Source: Christiangramia sediminis (GTDB lineage Bacteria > Bacteroidota > Bacteroidia > Flavobacteriales > Flavobacteriaceae). From it: a stretch of DNA of 64,000 nt. The DNA lies in the NCBI RefSeq assembly GCF_020552705.1, contig NZ_JAJBZG010000005.1:1054001-1118000 (forward strand), written 5' to 3'. Made by a program: the position numbers and the translations under genes. The notes below the pieces were generated by a model, which searched no databases, had not been told where the DNA came from, and saw nothing but the letters and a program-made list of their open reading frames with translations. Below, in pieces: positions 53,646 through 61,905 of the stretch (within the stretch, counting starts at the first letter, position 1; each line of letters opens with the position of its first letter).

Positions 53646-53840
53646 ATGAAATTTTACTATTCTGGAAAAGTACCTGATGCCTGGGGTGATATTATGGTTT
53701 ATGCTGATAATTGTAGAAGTCTTCCAGATGTACTGGAAAGGGTTTACATAGGTATATTCCCTAATTCTATTCTGGCAATTGAGAATGCAAAACAAAAATT
53801 ACAGCTTTCAAAAGTGAAAATCTGTAAATGCTGCGTATAA
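53646..53840 (+). CDS. Small protein of unknown function
   Basis: The 64-residue frame starts with ATG, reads KFYYSGKVPDAWGDIMVYADNC and ends in SKVKICKCC V, with two to three cysteines near the C-terminus. It is followed within 35 bases by a good terminator, which supports a real short gene. No family motif is recognised, and the antisense frame in the same place is weaker. Confidence 0.5.
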   Translation: MKFYYSGKVPDAWGDIMVYADNCRSLPDVLERVYIGIFPNSILAIENAKQKLQLSKVKICKCCV

Positions 53841-53871
53841 TATTTAAAACATTATTGTTAGAACTTGTCTT

Positions 53872-53909
53872 AAAACCGTTACTTTATGAGTAGCGGTTTT
53901 ATTTTTTTA
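53872..53909 (+). terminator. Terminator after the 64-residue protein gene
   Basis: AAAACCGTTACT pairs with AGTAGCGGTTTT (one G-T pair) and is followed by a run of T residues. It lies before the Fur-family gene. Confidence 0.85.
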
Positions 53910-53945
53910 CATAATACCCTTTAACTTTGCTTATTTCCTTCTACT

Positions 53946-54362
53946 ATGGATGAGATCGAAAAAGTTTTAAAGACTCACGAGGTTCGCCCTACGGCCATCA
54001 GGCTTCTTATGTATAAGTTCCTTAAAGAGCGTAACTCGGCCGTTACCCTGAATGACATAGAATCGGGGTTTGATAAGTCTGAACGTACTACACTATATCG
54101 CACGATCAAAACTTTTGAAAAGAACGGGCTAGTACATCAGATCGATGATGGAACGGGGGTGGCAAAATATGCGCTTGATGAGCCCGAAGTAGGGATTGGT
54201 AATTCCCAGGACCTTCACCTTCATTTCCACTGCACTAATTGTAATGAAACGATTTGCCTTACCGATCATAAAATCCCTCATATTAGTCTGCCAAAGGGAT
54301 TTGTTACCCAGGATATGAATCTTGTTTTAAAAGGGATCTGTGATAAATGCAATGAAAGTTAA
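53946..54362 (+). CDS. Fur-family metalloregulator
   Basis: The 138-residue protein has a winged helix (residues 1-80, with RPTAIRLLMYKFL and SERTTLYRTIKTFEKNGLV) and a dimer/metal domain. The structural zinc site is complete: Cys96 and Cys99 in HCTNC and Cys132 and Cys135 in CDKC. The HLHFHC segment offers histidine ligands for the sensing site. It could be a Zur-, Fur- or PerR-type sensor. The gene directly precedes a P1B-type metal ATPase on the same strand (84 bases apart), so control of metal efflux is the likeliest job. Confidence 0.92.
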   Translation: MDEIEKVLKTHEVRPTAIRLLMYKFLKERNSAVTLNDIESGFDKSERTTLYRTIKTFEKNGLVHQIDDGTGVAKYALDEPEVGIGNSQDLHLHFHCTNCNETICLTDHKIPHISLPKGFVTQDMNLVLKGICDKCNES

Positions 54363-54446
54363 TGCACTTAAGTTGCATAAATTTCAGCTTAACTTAGCCC
54401 CAATTCAAATAAGACTGAATATTATTATTGATAAAATTTAATCTGA

Positions 54447-56435
54447 ATGTCGGGACATAATCATGGCTGCTGCGAGCCTCATAATGATGGAATATTTGGT
54501 GATAAAACTGAACTCATTCTTGCTGTAAGCAGTGGGATATTTTTATTGCTAGGCTTTCTGCTGAATAACTTTACTGAACTTGACTTTGTATATATTCTTA
54601 TTCCTTACCTCTTTTCCTATGGTTTTGGAGGTTATTATACTTTGAAGGAAGCTATTCAGGAAATCTCCAAAGGTAAATTCCAAATAGACTTTTTAATGCT
54701 GGTGGCCGCGGTTGGAGCAGCACTTTTAGATAAATGGGCTGAAGGAGCCTTATTGTTATTCTTATTTAGTCTGGGGCATGCCCTGGAACATATGGCCATG
54801 GCTAAAGCAAGAAAATCTATAGAATCCCTCACCAAATTATCCCCGAAAGTAGCCTTAAGAAAAAAGGGAGACGAATTTGTAGAAGTTAATATTGCTGAAC
54901 TTAAGATTGGAGACATTATCAGGATCAAACCTAATTCAACCGTAAGTGCTGATGGGTTTCTTATTAATGGAGAGACCAGTATCAATCAGGCTCCAATCAC
55001 AGGTGAAAGTATTCCGGTAGATAAAGAACCATTAAAAGATCCAGAAAAGGAATTTAGTTCTGAGACAGAAATACCCGAAAAGAGCAGGGTTTTCGCAGGA
55101 ACGATCAACGGGGACAGCACTATAGAAATTAAAGTGATTAAAGAATCTCAGGATTCAACTTTGAACCGACTTATCAATATGGTTCAGGAAGCCCAGGAAA
55201 AGAAATCCCCAACCCAGCTTTTAACCGATAAGTTTGAGAAATTTTATGTGCCAGCAGTTCTTATTTTGATCATCCTTCTAAATTTTGCTTTTCTTATAAT
55301 TGATGAATCCTGGCAGGATAGTTTTTACCGTTCTATGGCAGCCTTAGTAGCCGCGAGTCCATGTGCGCTTGCAATATCCACCCCTTCTGCAGTACTGAGC
55401 GGAATTGCCCGCGCAGCAAAAGGCGGGGTGCTTATAAAGGGAGGTAAACCCCTGGAAGATCTTGGAACCTTAAGAGCGCTTGCTTTTGATAAGACGGGAA
55501 CGCTTACGGAAGGTAAACCCAAAATGACCGATGTTGTCCTTTTAAATGGTATGCCTAAAGATGAATTTTTGCAGAAAGTCATTGCTCTTGAAAGTTCAAG
55601 TAATCATCCGTTGGCGAAGGCTGTTGTTCGCGATGGCAATGCTAAACTGTCCAAACAAAACGGATTATTAAAAGTTGAAAAATCAGAAGCTGTTCAGGGA
55701 AAAGGAATTCGGGGAAACATAAACGGGGAAGAGATAAAAATTGGAAATTTAGAACTTTATGAAGAGATTTCAGAGATCCCAATTTCTGTAGAGAAAAAGG
55801 TGAAAGATCTTGAAAAGGAAGGAAAAACAGTGATGCTTGTTCAGAATAACAAAAAATTCAGTGGAATTATAGCCTTAATGGACACACCTAGAAAATCGGC
55901 CAAACCCACCCTGGCAAAACTTAAAAAAATAGGAATTAGAAAAATGATCATGCTAACCGGGGACAACCAGGAGGTAGCCAACGCAGTTGCTTCGGAAATT
56001 GGATTGACCCAGGCCTACGGAGGTTTATTACCCGAAGAAAAAGTAGACCGAATTAAACAGCTTGAAAAAGAAGAATCAAAAATTGCCATGATCGGAGACG
56101 GGGTAAATGACGCACCGGCAATGGCCAATTCCACCGTGGGCATCGCGATGGGGGCAGCTGGCAGTGATGTGGCTCTGGAAACTGCCGATATTGCGTTAAT
56201 GGCAGATAAACTTGAAATTCTACCCTTCGCAATAGCCTTAAGTAGAAAAGCACATCAAATTGTAAAACAAAATCTCTGGATTAGTCTTGGTGTGGTGGCT
56301 TTACTTCTGCCTGCAACCATCTTTGGCTGGGCAAATATTGGGATTGCGGTTGTATTCCACGAAGGATCAACGATCGTCGTAGTTCTTAATGCTTTGCGTT
56401 TACTGGCCTTTAAAGATAAATACAGCAATATTTAA
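54447..56435 (+). CDS. P1B-4-type heavy-metal-transporting ATPase
   Basis: The 662-residue pump has the P-type core: TGES at 185-188, DKTGT at 348-352 with the phosphorylated Asp, and MIGDGVNDAPA near the hinge. The metal-binding helix carries SPC (304-306) rather than CPC, and the last helix carries HEGST (638-642), the pair that defines the P1B-4 class moving Co2+, Fe2+, Zn2+ or related ions out of the cell. The N-terminus has a His/Cys tail (MSGHNHGCCEPHN) instead of a ferredoxin-like domain. It likely forms an operon with the upstream Fur-family regulator. Confidence 0.93.
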   Translation: MSGHNHGCCEPHNDGIFGDKTELILAVSSGIFLLLGFLLNNFTELDFVYILIPYLFSYGFGGYYTLKEAIQEISKGKFQIDFLMLVAAVGAALLDKWAEGALLLFLFSLGHALEHMAMAKARKSIESLTKLSPKVALRKKGDEFVEVNIAELKIGDIIRIKPNSTVSADGFLINGETSINQAPITGESIPVDKEPLKDPEKEFSSETEIPEKSRVFAGTINGDSTIEIKVIKESQDSTLNRLINMVQEAQEKKSPTQLLTDKFEKFYVPAVLILIILLNFAFLIIDESWQDSFYRSMAALVAASPCALAISTPSAVLSGIARAAKGGVLIKGGKPLEDLGTLRALAFDKTGTLTEGKPKMTDVVLLNGMPKDEFLQKVIALESSSNHPLAKAVVRDGNAKLSKQNGLLKVEKSEAVQGKGIRGNINGEEIKIGNLELYEEISEIPISVEKKVKDLEKEGKTVMLVQNNKKFSGIIALMDTPRKSAKPTLAKLKKIGIRKMIMLTGDNQEVANAVASEIGLTQAYGGLLPEEKVDRIKQLEKEESKIAMIGDGVNDAPAMANSTVGIAMGAAGSDVALETADIALMADKLEILPFAIALSRKAHQIVKQNLWISLGVVALLLPATIFGWANIGIAVVFHEGSTIVVVLNALRLLAFKDKYSNI

Positions 56436-56518
56436 AAAATCTTCAGCTTTTTTAGTTAAATAGGATTAAATCCAATATTTTTGAGTAAATTTTGGAATTA
56501 TTCCTAATATATTTAATT

Positions 56519-57286
56519 ATGGGCACACCTGGATCTATTGAAATTAAGCACTTTAAAGAAATTCGTGAAGAGAATAATTTTACCCAGTCTGAATTTGCCA
56601 GCCTATTGGGGATTAAAAACTCTACGGCAGATATAGAGAGAGGTAGAACTAAACTTTCTGGGAAAGTTGTCGCGGAATTACTGCGACAGTTTGCTATAAA
56701 CCCCTTGTGGTTGTTTGGAGAAAGTGGACAAAAATACCTTACAATCTCCAAAGGAGATGTTAGTCCCAAGGTAATTACAGTAGATAATGCCGATAACGAG
56801 AATATTATTCTGGTAAATCAAAAAGCTGCCGCGGGTTATCCCCATAATGTCCAGGATGTGGAGTGGTATAACCAATTGCCGGCATTTGATATTCCTTTAC
56901 CTGAGTTTCGAAATGCTACTTATAGAGGCTTTCAAATAGAAGGAGACAGTATGTTGCCAGATTACAGACCCGGCGAATGGGTAATGGGAAAAGCTGTTTC
57001 CAGTATAGAAGAGGCTAGTAATAACAAGGTTTATGTGATTGTAATGTATGACTCTGTGCTGGTTAAGAAACTTCAGAAAATGCCAGATCCTTCCAGGGTT
57101 CTTCTAATTTCCTTAAACGAAGAGTATTTGCCATTAGAGATCAATGTTCACGATATCCAGGAAATATGGCAGGTAAATTCCAAGCTTACTTTTAATTTAG
57201 ACAATCCTACTAATAATGGACTGTTTCAGGAATTACAGCAATCTATGAATGAACTTAAAAGAGAACTAAAATCATTCAAACAATAA
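56519..57286 (+). CDS. LexA/CI-like repressor with S24 peptidase domain
   Basis: The 255-residue protein starts at an ATG giving MGTPGSIEIKHFKEIRE; a TTG nine codons earlier is less likely. Residues 8-70 are a helix-turn-helix (FTQSEFASLLGIKNSTADIERG). A cleavage-site-like AAAGY stands at about 106-110, and the S24 part has the serine in EGDSMLPDY and a Lys in DSVLVKK, so self-cleavage under a DNA-damage signal is possible. No phage genes surround it. It lies alone between the metal ATPase and a terminator shared with the convergent lipoprotein gene. Confidence 0.88.
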   Translation: MGTPGSIEIKHFKEIREENNFTQSEFASLLGIKNSTADIERGRTKLSGKVVAELLRQFAINPLWLFGESGQKYLTISKGDVSPKVITVDNADNENIILVNQKAAAGYPHNVQDVEWYNQLPAFDIPLPEFRNATYRGFQIEGDSMLPDYRPGEWVMGKAVSSIEEASNNKVYVIVMYDSVLVKKLQKMPDPSRVLLISLNEEYLPLEINVHDIQEIWQVNSKLTFNLDNPTNNGLFQELQQSMNELKRELKSFKQ

Positions 57287-57319
57287 AAAGAAGCCCTTTC
57301 TTTCGAAAGAGCTTCTTTT
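57286..57319. terminator. Bidirectional terminator after the S24 regulator gene
   Basis: AAAAGAAGC pairs with GCTTCTTTT and CTTTC with GAAAG, forming a long interrupted stem. A and T runs flank both sides, as expected between two convergent genes. Confidence 0.8.
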
Positions 57320-57336
57320 AATTAAAATATCAGCGA

Positions 57337-57615
57337 TTAATAATCGTCGTTATTTTCTACTTCGTCTTCAACTTCGTTGGCGGCATTTTCAACGGCATCA
57401 CCAGTTTCGTTAGCAGCATTTTCAACGGCATCTCCTGCATCATCGGCAGCTTGCTCAATATCGCTTCCAACGCTGTTGTTATCATCGTTCATGTCATCCA
57501 TATCGTCAGACATTTCTACGTCTTCGGTCTCATTTTCTTTTGCTGTATCTCTACATGAAGTAAAGAATACTCCCATTGAGAGCATTAGGGCCAGCATTAC
57601 TATTGGTTTTTTCAT
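57337..57615 (-). CDS. Small acidic lipoprotein
   Basis: The 92-residue protein has a lipoprotein signal (SMGVFFTSC, Cys21) followed by RDTAKENE and a very acidic tail with the repeat DAVENAAN(E) (about 62-85, two to three copies). The mature part is probably disordered or helical. Its signal and the SCRDTA(K/E)E start match the neighbouring 79-residue lipoprotein, so the two are paralogues. The function is unknown. Confidence 0.8.
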   Translation of the reverse strand: MKKPIVMLALMLSMGVFFTSCRDTAKENETEDVEMSDDMDDMNDDNNSVGSDIEQAADDAGDAVENAANETGDAVENAANEVEDEVENNDDY

Positions 57616-57670
57616 TGTTTCTAAGTTTTTGTAGTTAGTAATTTAATGTGTGAAATTTAAAGGTGGCGAA

Positions 57671-57910
57671 CTAGTTATCGTCCCCTATTTTTTCTATTTC
57701 TTCGTCAATTTCCTTGTTTACTTCTTTATCTACTTCTTTCGCAGTTCTCTCAAGAATTCCTTCTTTCTCTTCCACTTCTTCCGGAGTTTCTACTTTTTTC
57801 TCCACTTCAACTTCCCTAATCACTGTTTCTTTTTCAGCGGTATCTCTACATGAAGTAAGTATCGTAGAAAACATTAGCAGCCCACCGGCTAAAATTGATA
57901 AACGTTTCAT
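57671..57910 (-). CDS. Small acidic lipoprotein, paralogue of the neighbour
   Basis: The 79-residue protein has a signal ending FSTILTSC and then RDTAEKETVIREVEVEKKVETPEEVEEKE, a charged helix of alternating Glu and Lys. It shares the SCRDTA start with the gene at 57337, 55 bases downstream on the same strand. The two look like a tandem duplication with diverged tails. Function is unknown. Confidence 0.78.
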   Translation of the reverse strand: MKRLSILAGGLLMFSTILTSCRDTAEKETVIREVEVEKKVETPEEVEEKEGILERTAKEVDKEVNKEIDEEIEKIGDDN

Positions 57911-58015
57911 GGTTCAATAATTTGGTTATTTAGATCGAAATTACAACTAATACTTAATGCAGAATGATATTTTACTTTTTTTTAGCAATCTATGTTAACA
58001 TTTTAAAAGCCTAAT

Positions 58016-59239
58016 TTATAAGTAATTTTCAAGAATGCGTGTAGCCCCGGTATTACTGTTAATGAAGTGCCCGGCGATCATTCCCGTCTTTTTTCTGAAT
58101 TCTGAATTGGTATAAAGCTTATTCATAATTGCTGAAAATTCCGCTGAATTTTTAACAGAGAATAACCCTGCCAATTGTCTTAGGCGCTCTGCTTCAGGGA
58201 ATTTGCTGAAATTCTCTCCTATTATTATAGGCACCCCAAAAGTAGCGGGTTCCAGGATATTATGAAGTCCGCTGGTTCCGGCAGCGCCTCCAACATAGGC
58301 GATGTTTGCGTAGCTATAGGCTCTGCCCAGTAATCCTATGGTATCAAGAATTAAGACCGAATAATCTTTCAGTTGTTTTCCATCTTTATCAGAATATTTC
58401 ACCGTGGGAATTTGTAAGCCTGCTTCCAGTTTCTGGATTTTTTCCGGTTTGATCTCATGAGGAGCAATGATGAATTTAATATTACTGGAGCTGTTAATAA
58501 AATCCAGTAGTAGGTTTTCATCTTCCGGCCAGGTACTGCCGCAAACCACAAGTAAATGATCCTGCTTAAATTCTTCAATAAAATCAATCCGGTTATCTGC
58601 TTCTATCTGTGCGGCCACCCGATCAAATCTCGTATCACCACTTACAGTTACATTCTTAAATCCGGCTGAATTTAATAAGTCTTCCGATTCTTTATTCTGA
58701 ACAAAGAAGTGTTCAAATGCCTTTAAAGATTCTTTCAACCATTTGCCATACGCTTTAAAAAAGGCCTGGTCTTTTCTAAATACACCGGAAATTAAAAATG
58801 TTCTGATCTCTTTCTTTTTCAATTCATTCAGGAAGTTAGGCCAGAAATCATATTTTATGAAAAATGCCATTTTCGGCTGAATAATTTCTAAGAACTTTTC
58901 AGCATTTTTAGGGGTGTCCAGGGGTAAATAGGTGAAATGATCTACCAGGGGATGTTCTTTCTTATTCTTATAACCTGAAGCTGAAAAAAAACTAATCACG
59001 GTTTTAGTTTCCGGGTACTTCTCTTTCAGCATTTTTAGAATGGGAACAGCCATTTCAAATTCTCCCAGGGAGGCGGCATGTATCCAAAGATGCTCTTTTG
59101 AGGGGTCTATAGTACCTTCCAGTTTAGAAAAAAGATCTTTCCTGCCTTCGGTGAATTCTTTCAGTTTAGGACTAAAAATCCCGGCCGATTTAAGAACGAC
59201 TCCGCTTAGTTTCACCAATACGTTGTAAATTCTATGCAC
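58016..59239 (-). CDS. waaA: 3-deoxy-D-manno-octulosonic acid (Kdo) transferase
   Basis: The 407-residue protein has an N-terminal membrane anchor region, the family motif HAASLGEFE (about 53-61), an RTFLISGVFR section and the C-terminal GT-B half with CGSTWPEDENLL and GGAAGTSGLHNILEPATFGVPIIIG. It adds Kdo to lipid A, an essential step in LPS assembly. It is divergent from the DegT gene. The N-terminal 40 residues are slightly shorter than in E. coli WaaA. Confidence 0.95.
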   Translation of the reverse strand: MHRIYNVLVKLSGVVLKSAGIFSPKLKEFTEGRKDLFSKLEGTIDPSKEHLWIHAASLGEFEMAVPILKMLKEKYPETKTVISFFSASGYKNKKEHPLVDHFTYLPLDTPKNAEKFLEIIQPKMAFFIKYDFWPNFLNELKKKEIRTFLISGVFRKDQAFFKAYGKWLKESLKAFEHFFVQNKESEDLLNSAGFKNVTVSGDTRFDRVAAQIEADNRIDFIEEFKQDHLLVVCGSTWPEDENLLLDFINSSSNIKFIIAPHEIKPEKIQKLEAGLQIPTVKYSDKDGKQLKDYSVLILDTIGLLGRAYSYANIAYVGGAAGTSGLHNILEPATFGVPIIIGENFSKFPEAERLRQLAGLFSVKNSAEFSAIMNKLYTNSEFRKKTGMIAGHFINSNTGATRILENYL

Positions 59240-59337
59240 ACTAAAATCTTAAGGTTGCTAAAATAGGCCTTTCCCAATAAATGGATTGTCAGAAGGGCCT
59301 ATATTTCGTATTTTCGTAGACCTGAAAAATATTGTAG

Positions 59338-60471
59338 ATGAGAAAGATTCAAATGGTTGACCTTAAAGGTCAATATGAAGGTATAAAAAATGAAGTAAAT
59401 AAGGGAATGCAGGAAATACTGGAAGATACTTCCTTTATAAACGGCCCTCATGTTCATGCGTTTCAAAAAGAATTAGAAGAGTATCTGGGAGTAAAACATG
59501 TGATTCCATGTGCCAATGGGACAGATGCATTGCAAATAGCGATGATGGGTCTTGGTTTAAAGCCGGGTGATGAAGTGATCACTGCCGATTTTACCTTTGC
59601 GGCCACCGTTGAGGTGATCGCTTTACTTCAATTGACCCCTGTGCTGGTAGATGTAGACCCAAAAACTTTCAATATAGATCCTGAAGAGATCAAAAAAGCG
59701 ATCACTCCCAATACTAAAGCAATCGTACCTGTGCATTTGTTTGGACAGACGGCAGACATGGATGCGATCATGGAGATAGCAAAAGAGCATAATTTATATG
59801 TTATAGAAGATAATGCCCAGGCCATTGGTGCAGATTTCCATACGAAAGAAGGGAAAACGAGCAAGGCAGGAACCATAGGAGATGTTGCGGCAACATCCTT
59901 TTTTCCATCTAAAAACCTGGGTTGTTATGGTGACGGCGGTGCGATCTTTACTAACAATGATGAGCTTGCCCATACTATTAGAGGGATCGTGAATCATGGA
60001 ATGTACGAGCGTTATCATCATGATGTGGTTGGGGTAAATTCAAGACTGGATAGTTTCCAGGCTGCTGTGTTAAGAGCTAAGCTTAAAAATCTCGATATCT
60101 ACAATGAAGCAAGGAAAGAAGCTGCTTTAAAATATACCGATGCATTCCGTGGGAATGAAGATATTGAAACCCCCGTTAGAACAGGTGATTGTGATACCCA
60201 CGTCTACCACCAGTATACATTGAAGATCAAAAATGGAAAAAGAGATGCTTTAGCGAAACATCTTCAGGAAAAAGGAATTCCATTTGGTATCTATTATCCA
60301 ATCCCTTTGCACCGTCAAAAAGCTTACCTGGATGAGAGGTATAATGAAAATGATTTTGGCGTGACCAATCAATTGGTCAAGGAGGTGATCTCTTTACCAA
60401 TGCATACTGAACTGGAAGAGGATCAAATTCAGTATATTTCAGAAACAATTATCGATTTCCTTAATAAATAA
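59338..60471 (+). CDS. DegT/DnrJ/EryC1/StrS-family aminotransferase
   Basis: The 377-residue PLP enzyme shows the family motifs: the GTDALQIAMMGL segment, DFTFAATVEVI, VIEDNAQAIGAD and the lysine in ATSFFPSKNLGCYGDGGAI, which forms the Schiff base. Such enzymes aminate nucleotide-linked keto-sugars for glycan or O-antigen synthesis. The neighbouring waaA suggests an envelope-glycan setting, but the next gene, an amidohydrolase three bases downstream, is not obviously related. Confidence 0.93.
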   Translation: MRKIQMVDLKGQYEGIKNEVNKGMQEILEDTSFINGPHVHAFQKELEEYLGVKHVIPCANGTDALQIAMMGLGLKPGDEVITADFTFAATVEVIALLQLTPVLVDVDPKTFNIDPEEIKKAITPNTKAIVPVHLFGQTADMDAIMEIAKEHNLYVIEDNAQAIGADFHTKEGKTSKAGTIGDVAATSFFPSKNLGCYGDGGAIFTNNDELAHTIRGIVNHGMYERYHHDVVGVNSRLDSFQAAVLRAKLKNLDIYNEARKEAALKYTDAFRGNEDIETPVRTGDCDTHVYHQYTLKIKNGKRDALAKHLQEKGIPFGIYYPIPLHRQKAYLDERYNENDFGVTNQLVKEVISLPMHTELEEDQIQYISETIIDFLNK

Positions 60472-60474
60472 ATT

Positions 60475-61755
60475 ATGAAAAAACTGCTTACAGTAATTTT
60501 GGCCATTTTTGTTTCCACACAACTAATGGCCCAGGATATTTATATCCATGCGGGAAAATTAGTGGATACTAAAAATGGGAAGATGCTTAACGATCAAACC
60601 ATTATTATTTCTGGTAATAAGATTAAAAGTGTTGAGAAAGGCTTTTTAGAACCTGCTGCTGAAGACAGTTTAATAGATTTGAAAAATAAGACAGTATTAC
60701 CGGGCCTTACCGATATGCATGTGCATTTGGAAAGTGAAACCAATCCCAGTAAATATCTTCAAAGATTTACGAATAATCCGGCAGATGATGCCTTTAGTTC
60801 CATAGGTTTTGCTGAAAAAACCCTAATGGCAGGATTTACTACGGTAAGGGATCTTGGAGGTTCCGGAGTTAATATTGCCCTACGTGATGCGATCAATAAA
60901 GGAAAGGTTAAGGGGCCCAGAATCTTTACTTCGGGAAAATCTTTAGCTACCACAGGAGGGCATGCAGATCCTACTAACGGAATGAATAATGCCATGATCG
61001 GAGATCCGGGACCCAAAGACGGAGTGGTAAATAGTGTGGAAGATGCCAGGAAAGCGGTAAGACAGCGTTATAAGAATGGCGCCGATCTTATAAAGATCAC
61101 TGCTACCGGTGGCGTGTTAAGCGTGGCTAAAAGCAGTTCTAATCCTCAGTTTTTTAATGAAGAAATTGAAGAGATCGTGAAAACTGCAAAAGATTATGGT
61201 TTTCATGTGGCTGCACATGCCCACGGTGATGAAGGGATGCAACGTGCGGTAAAAGCAGGGGTTAAGACCATAGAACATGGAACTTTAATGAGTGAAGAAA
61301 CTATGGATCTAATGAAGGAATATGATGCCTACCTGGTACCGACCATAACGGCAGGAAAAGAGGTGACAGAAAAAGCCGAGATCGAAAATTATTATCCGGA
61401 GCTGGTAGTGCCAAAAGCAAAGGAAATAGGGCCTAAAATTCAGAATACATTTGCGAAAGCGTATAAAAGGGGAGTATCAATTGCTTTTGGAACTGATGCA
61501 GGAGTGTTTAAGCATGGCGATAATGCAAAAGAATTCGGGTTTATGGTGGAAGCAGGAATGCCTGAAATGGAAGCACTTCAGGTGGCGACTATAGTGCCGG
61601 CTAAAATTCTAAAAATGGAAAAAGAGTCCGGACAAATCGCTCCGGGTTTTTACGCCGATATCATTGCGGTTGATGAAGATCCAACCAAAAATATCAAAAC
61701 GATGGAGAATGTAACTTTCGTAATGAAAGAAGGGAAAGTTTACAAAAATAAGTAG
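60475..61755 (+). CDS. Secreted amidohydrolase (imidazolonepropionase/prolidase-like)
   Basis: The 426-residue protein has a signal peptide (residues 1-19, ending LMAQD). The metal-dependent hydrolase barrel shows DMHVHLES (first two His), the KITATGGVLS region with a possible carboxylated Lys, HAHGDEGMQ, IEHGT and FGTDAGVFKHGDN (Asp). It is the amidohydrolase_1 type often annotated as Xaa-Pro dipeptidase, and probably acts in the periplasm. It is tightly coupled to the aminotransferase gene by spacing. A bidirectional terminator follows. Confidence 0.9.
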   Translation: MKKLLTVILAIFVSTQLMAQDIYIHAGKLVDTKNGKMLNDQTIIISGNKIKSVEKGFLEPAAEDSLIDLKNKTVLPGLTDMHVHLESETNPSKYLQRFTNNPADDAFSSIGFAEKTLMAGFTTVRDLGGSGVNIALRDAINKGKVKGPRIFTSGKSLATTGGHADPTNGMNNAMIGDPGPKDGVVNSVEDARKAVRQRYKNGADLIKITATGGVLSVAKSSSNPQFFNEEIEEIVKTAKDYGFHVAAHAHGDEGMQRAVKAGVKTIEHGTLMSEETMDLMKEYDAYLVPTITAGKEVTEKAEIENYYPELVVPKAKEIGPKIQNTFAKAYKRGVSIAFGTDAGVFKHGDNAKEFGFMVEAGMPEMEALQVATIVPAKILKMEKESGQIAPGFYADIIAVDEDPTKNIKTMENVTFVMKEGKVYKNK

Positions 61756-61825
61756 CGATCCAATCCTGAGCTTTATAAAAGCTTAAGGAAGAGCCTAAAC
61801 AAGTTCAGATTTACGAAATTTGATT

Positions 61826-61867
61826 ATAAAAATAAAGCCTGATCGACTGATCAGGCTTTATTTTTAT
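61826..61867. terminator. Bidirectional terminator between the amidohydrolase and TonB-plug genes
   Basis: A 15-bp stem AAATAAAGCCTGATC/GATCAGGCTTTATTT around GACT has A on one side and T on the other. It lies between convergent genes. Confidence 0.9.
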
Positions 61868-61905
61868 AAGTATTTAGCTTTTATATAACTTCTGAAGTTA
61901 TAAGC

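Noticed and set aside
57377-57634. A plus-strand Ala/Ser-rich open frame
   Set aside because: It is the antisense of the DAVENAAN repeat region; the minus-strand frame has the lipoprotein signal and is the real gene.
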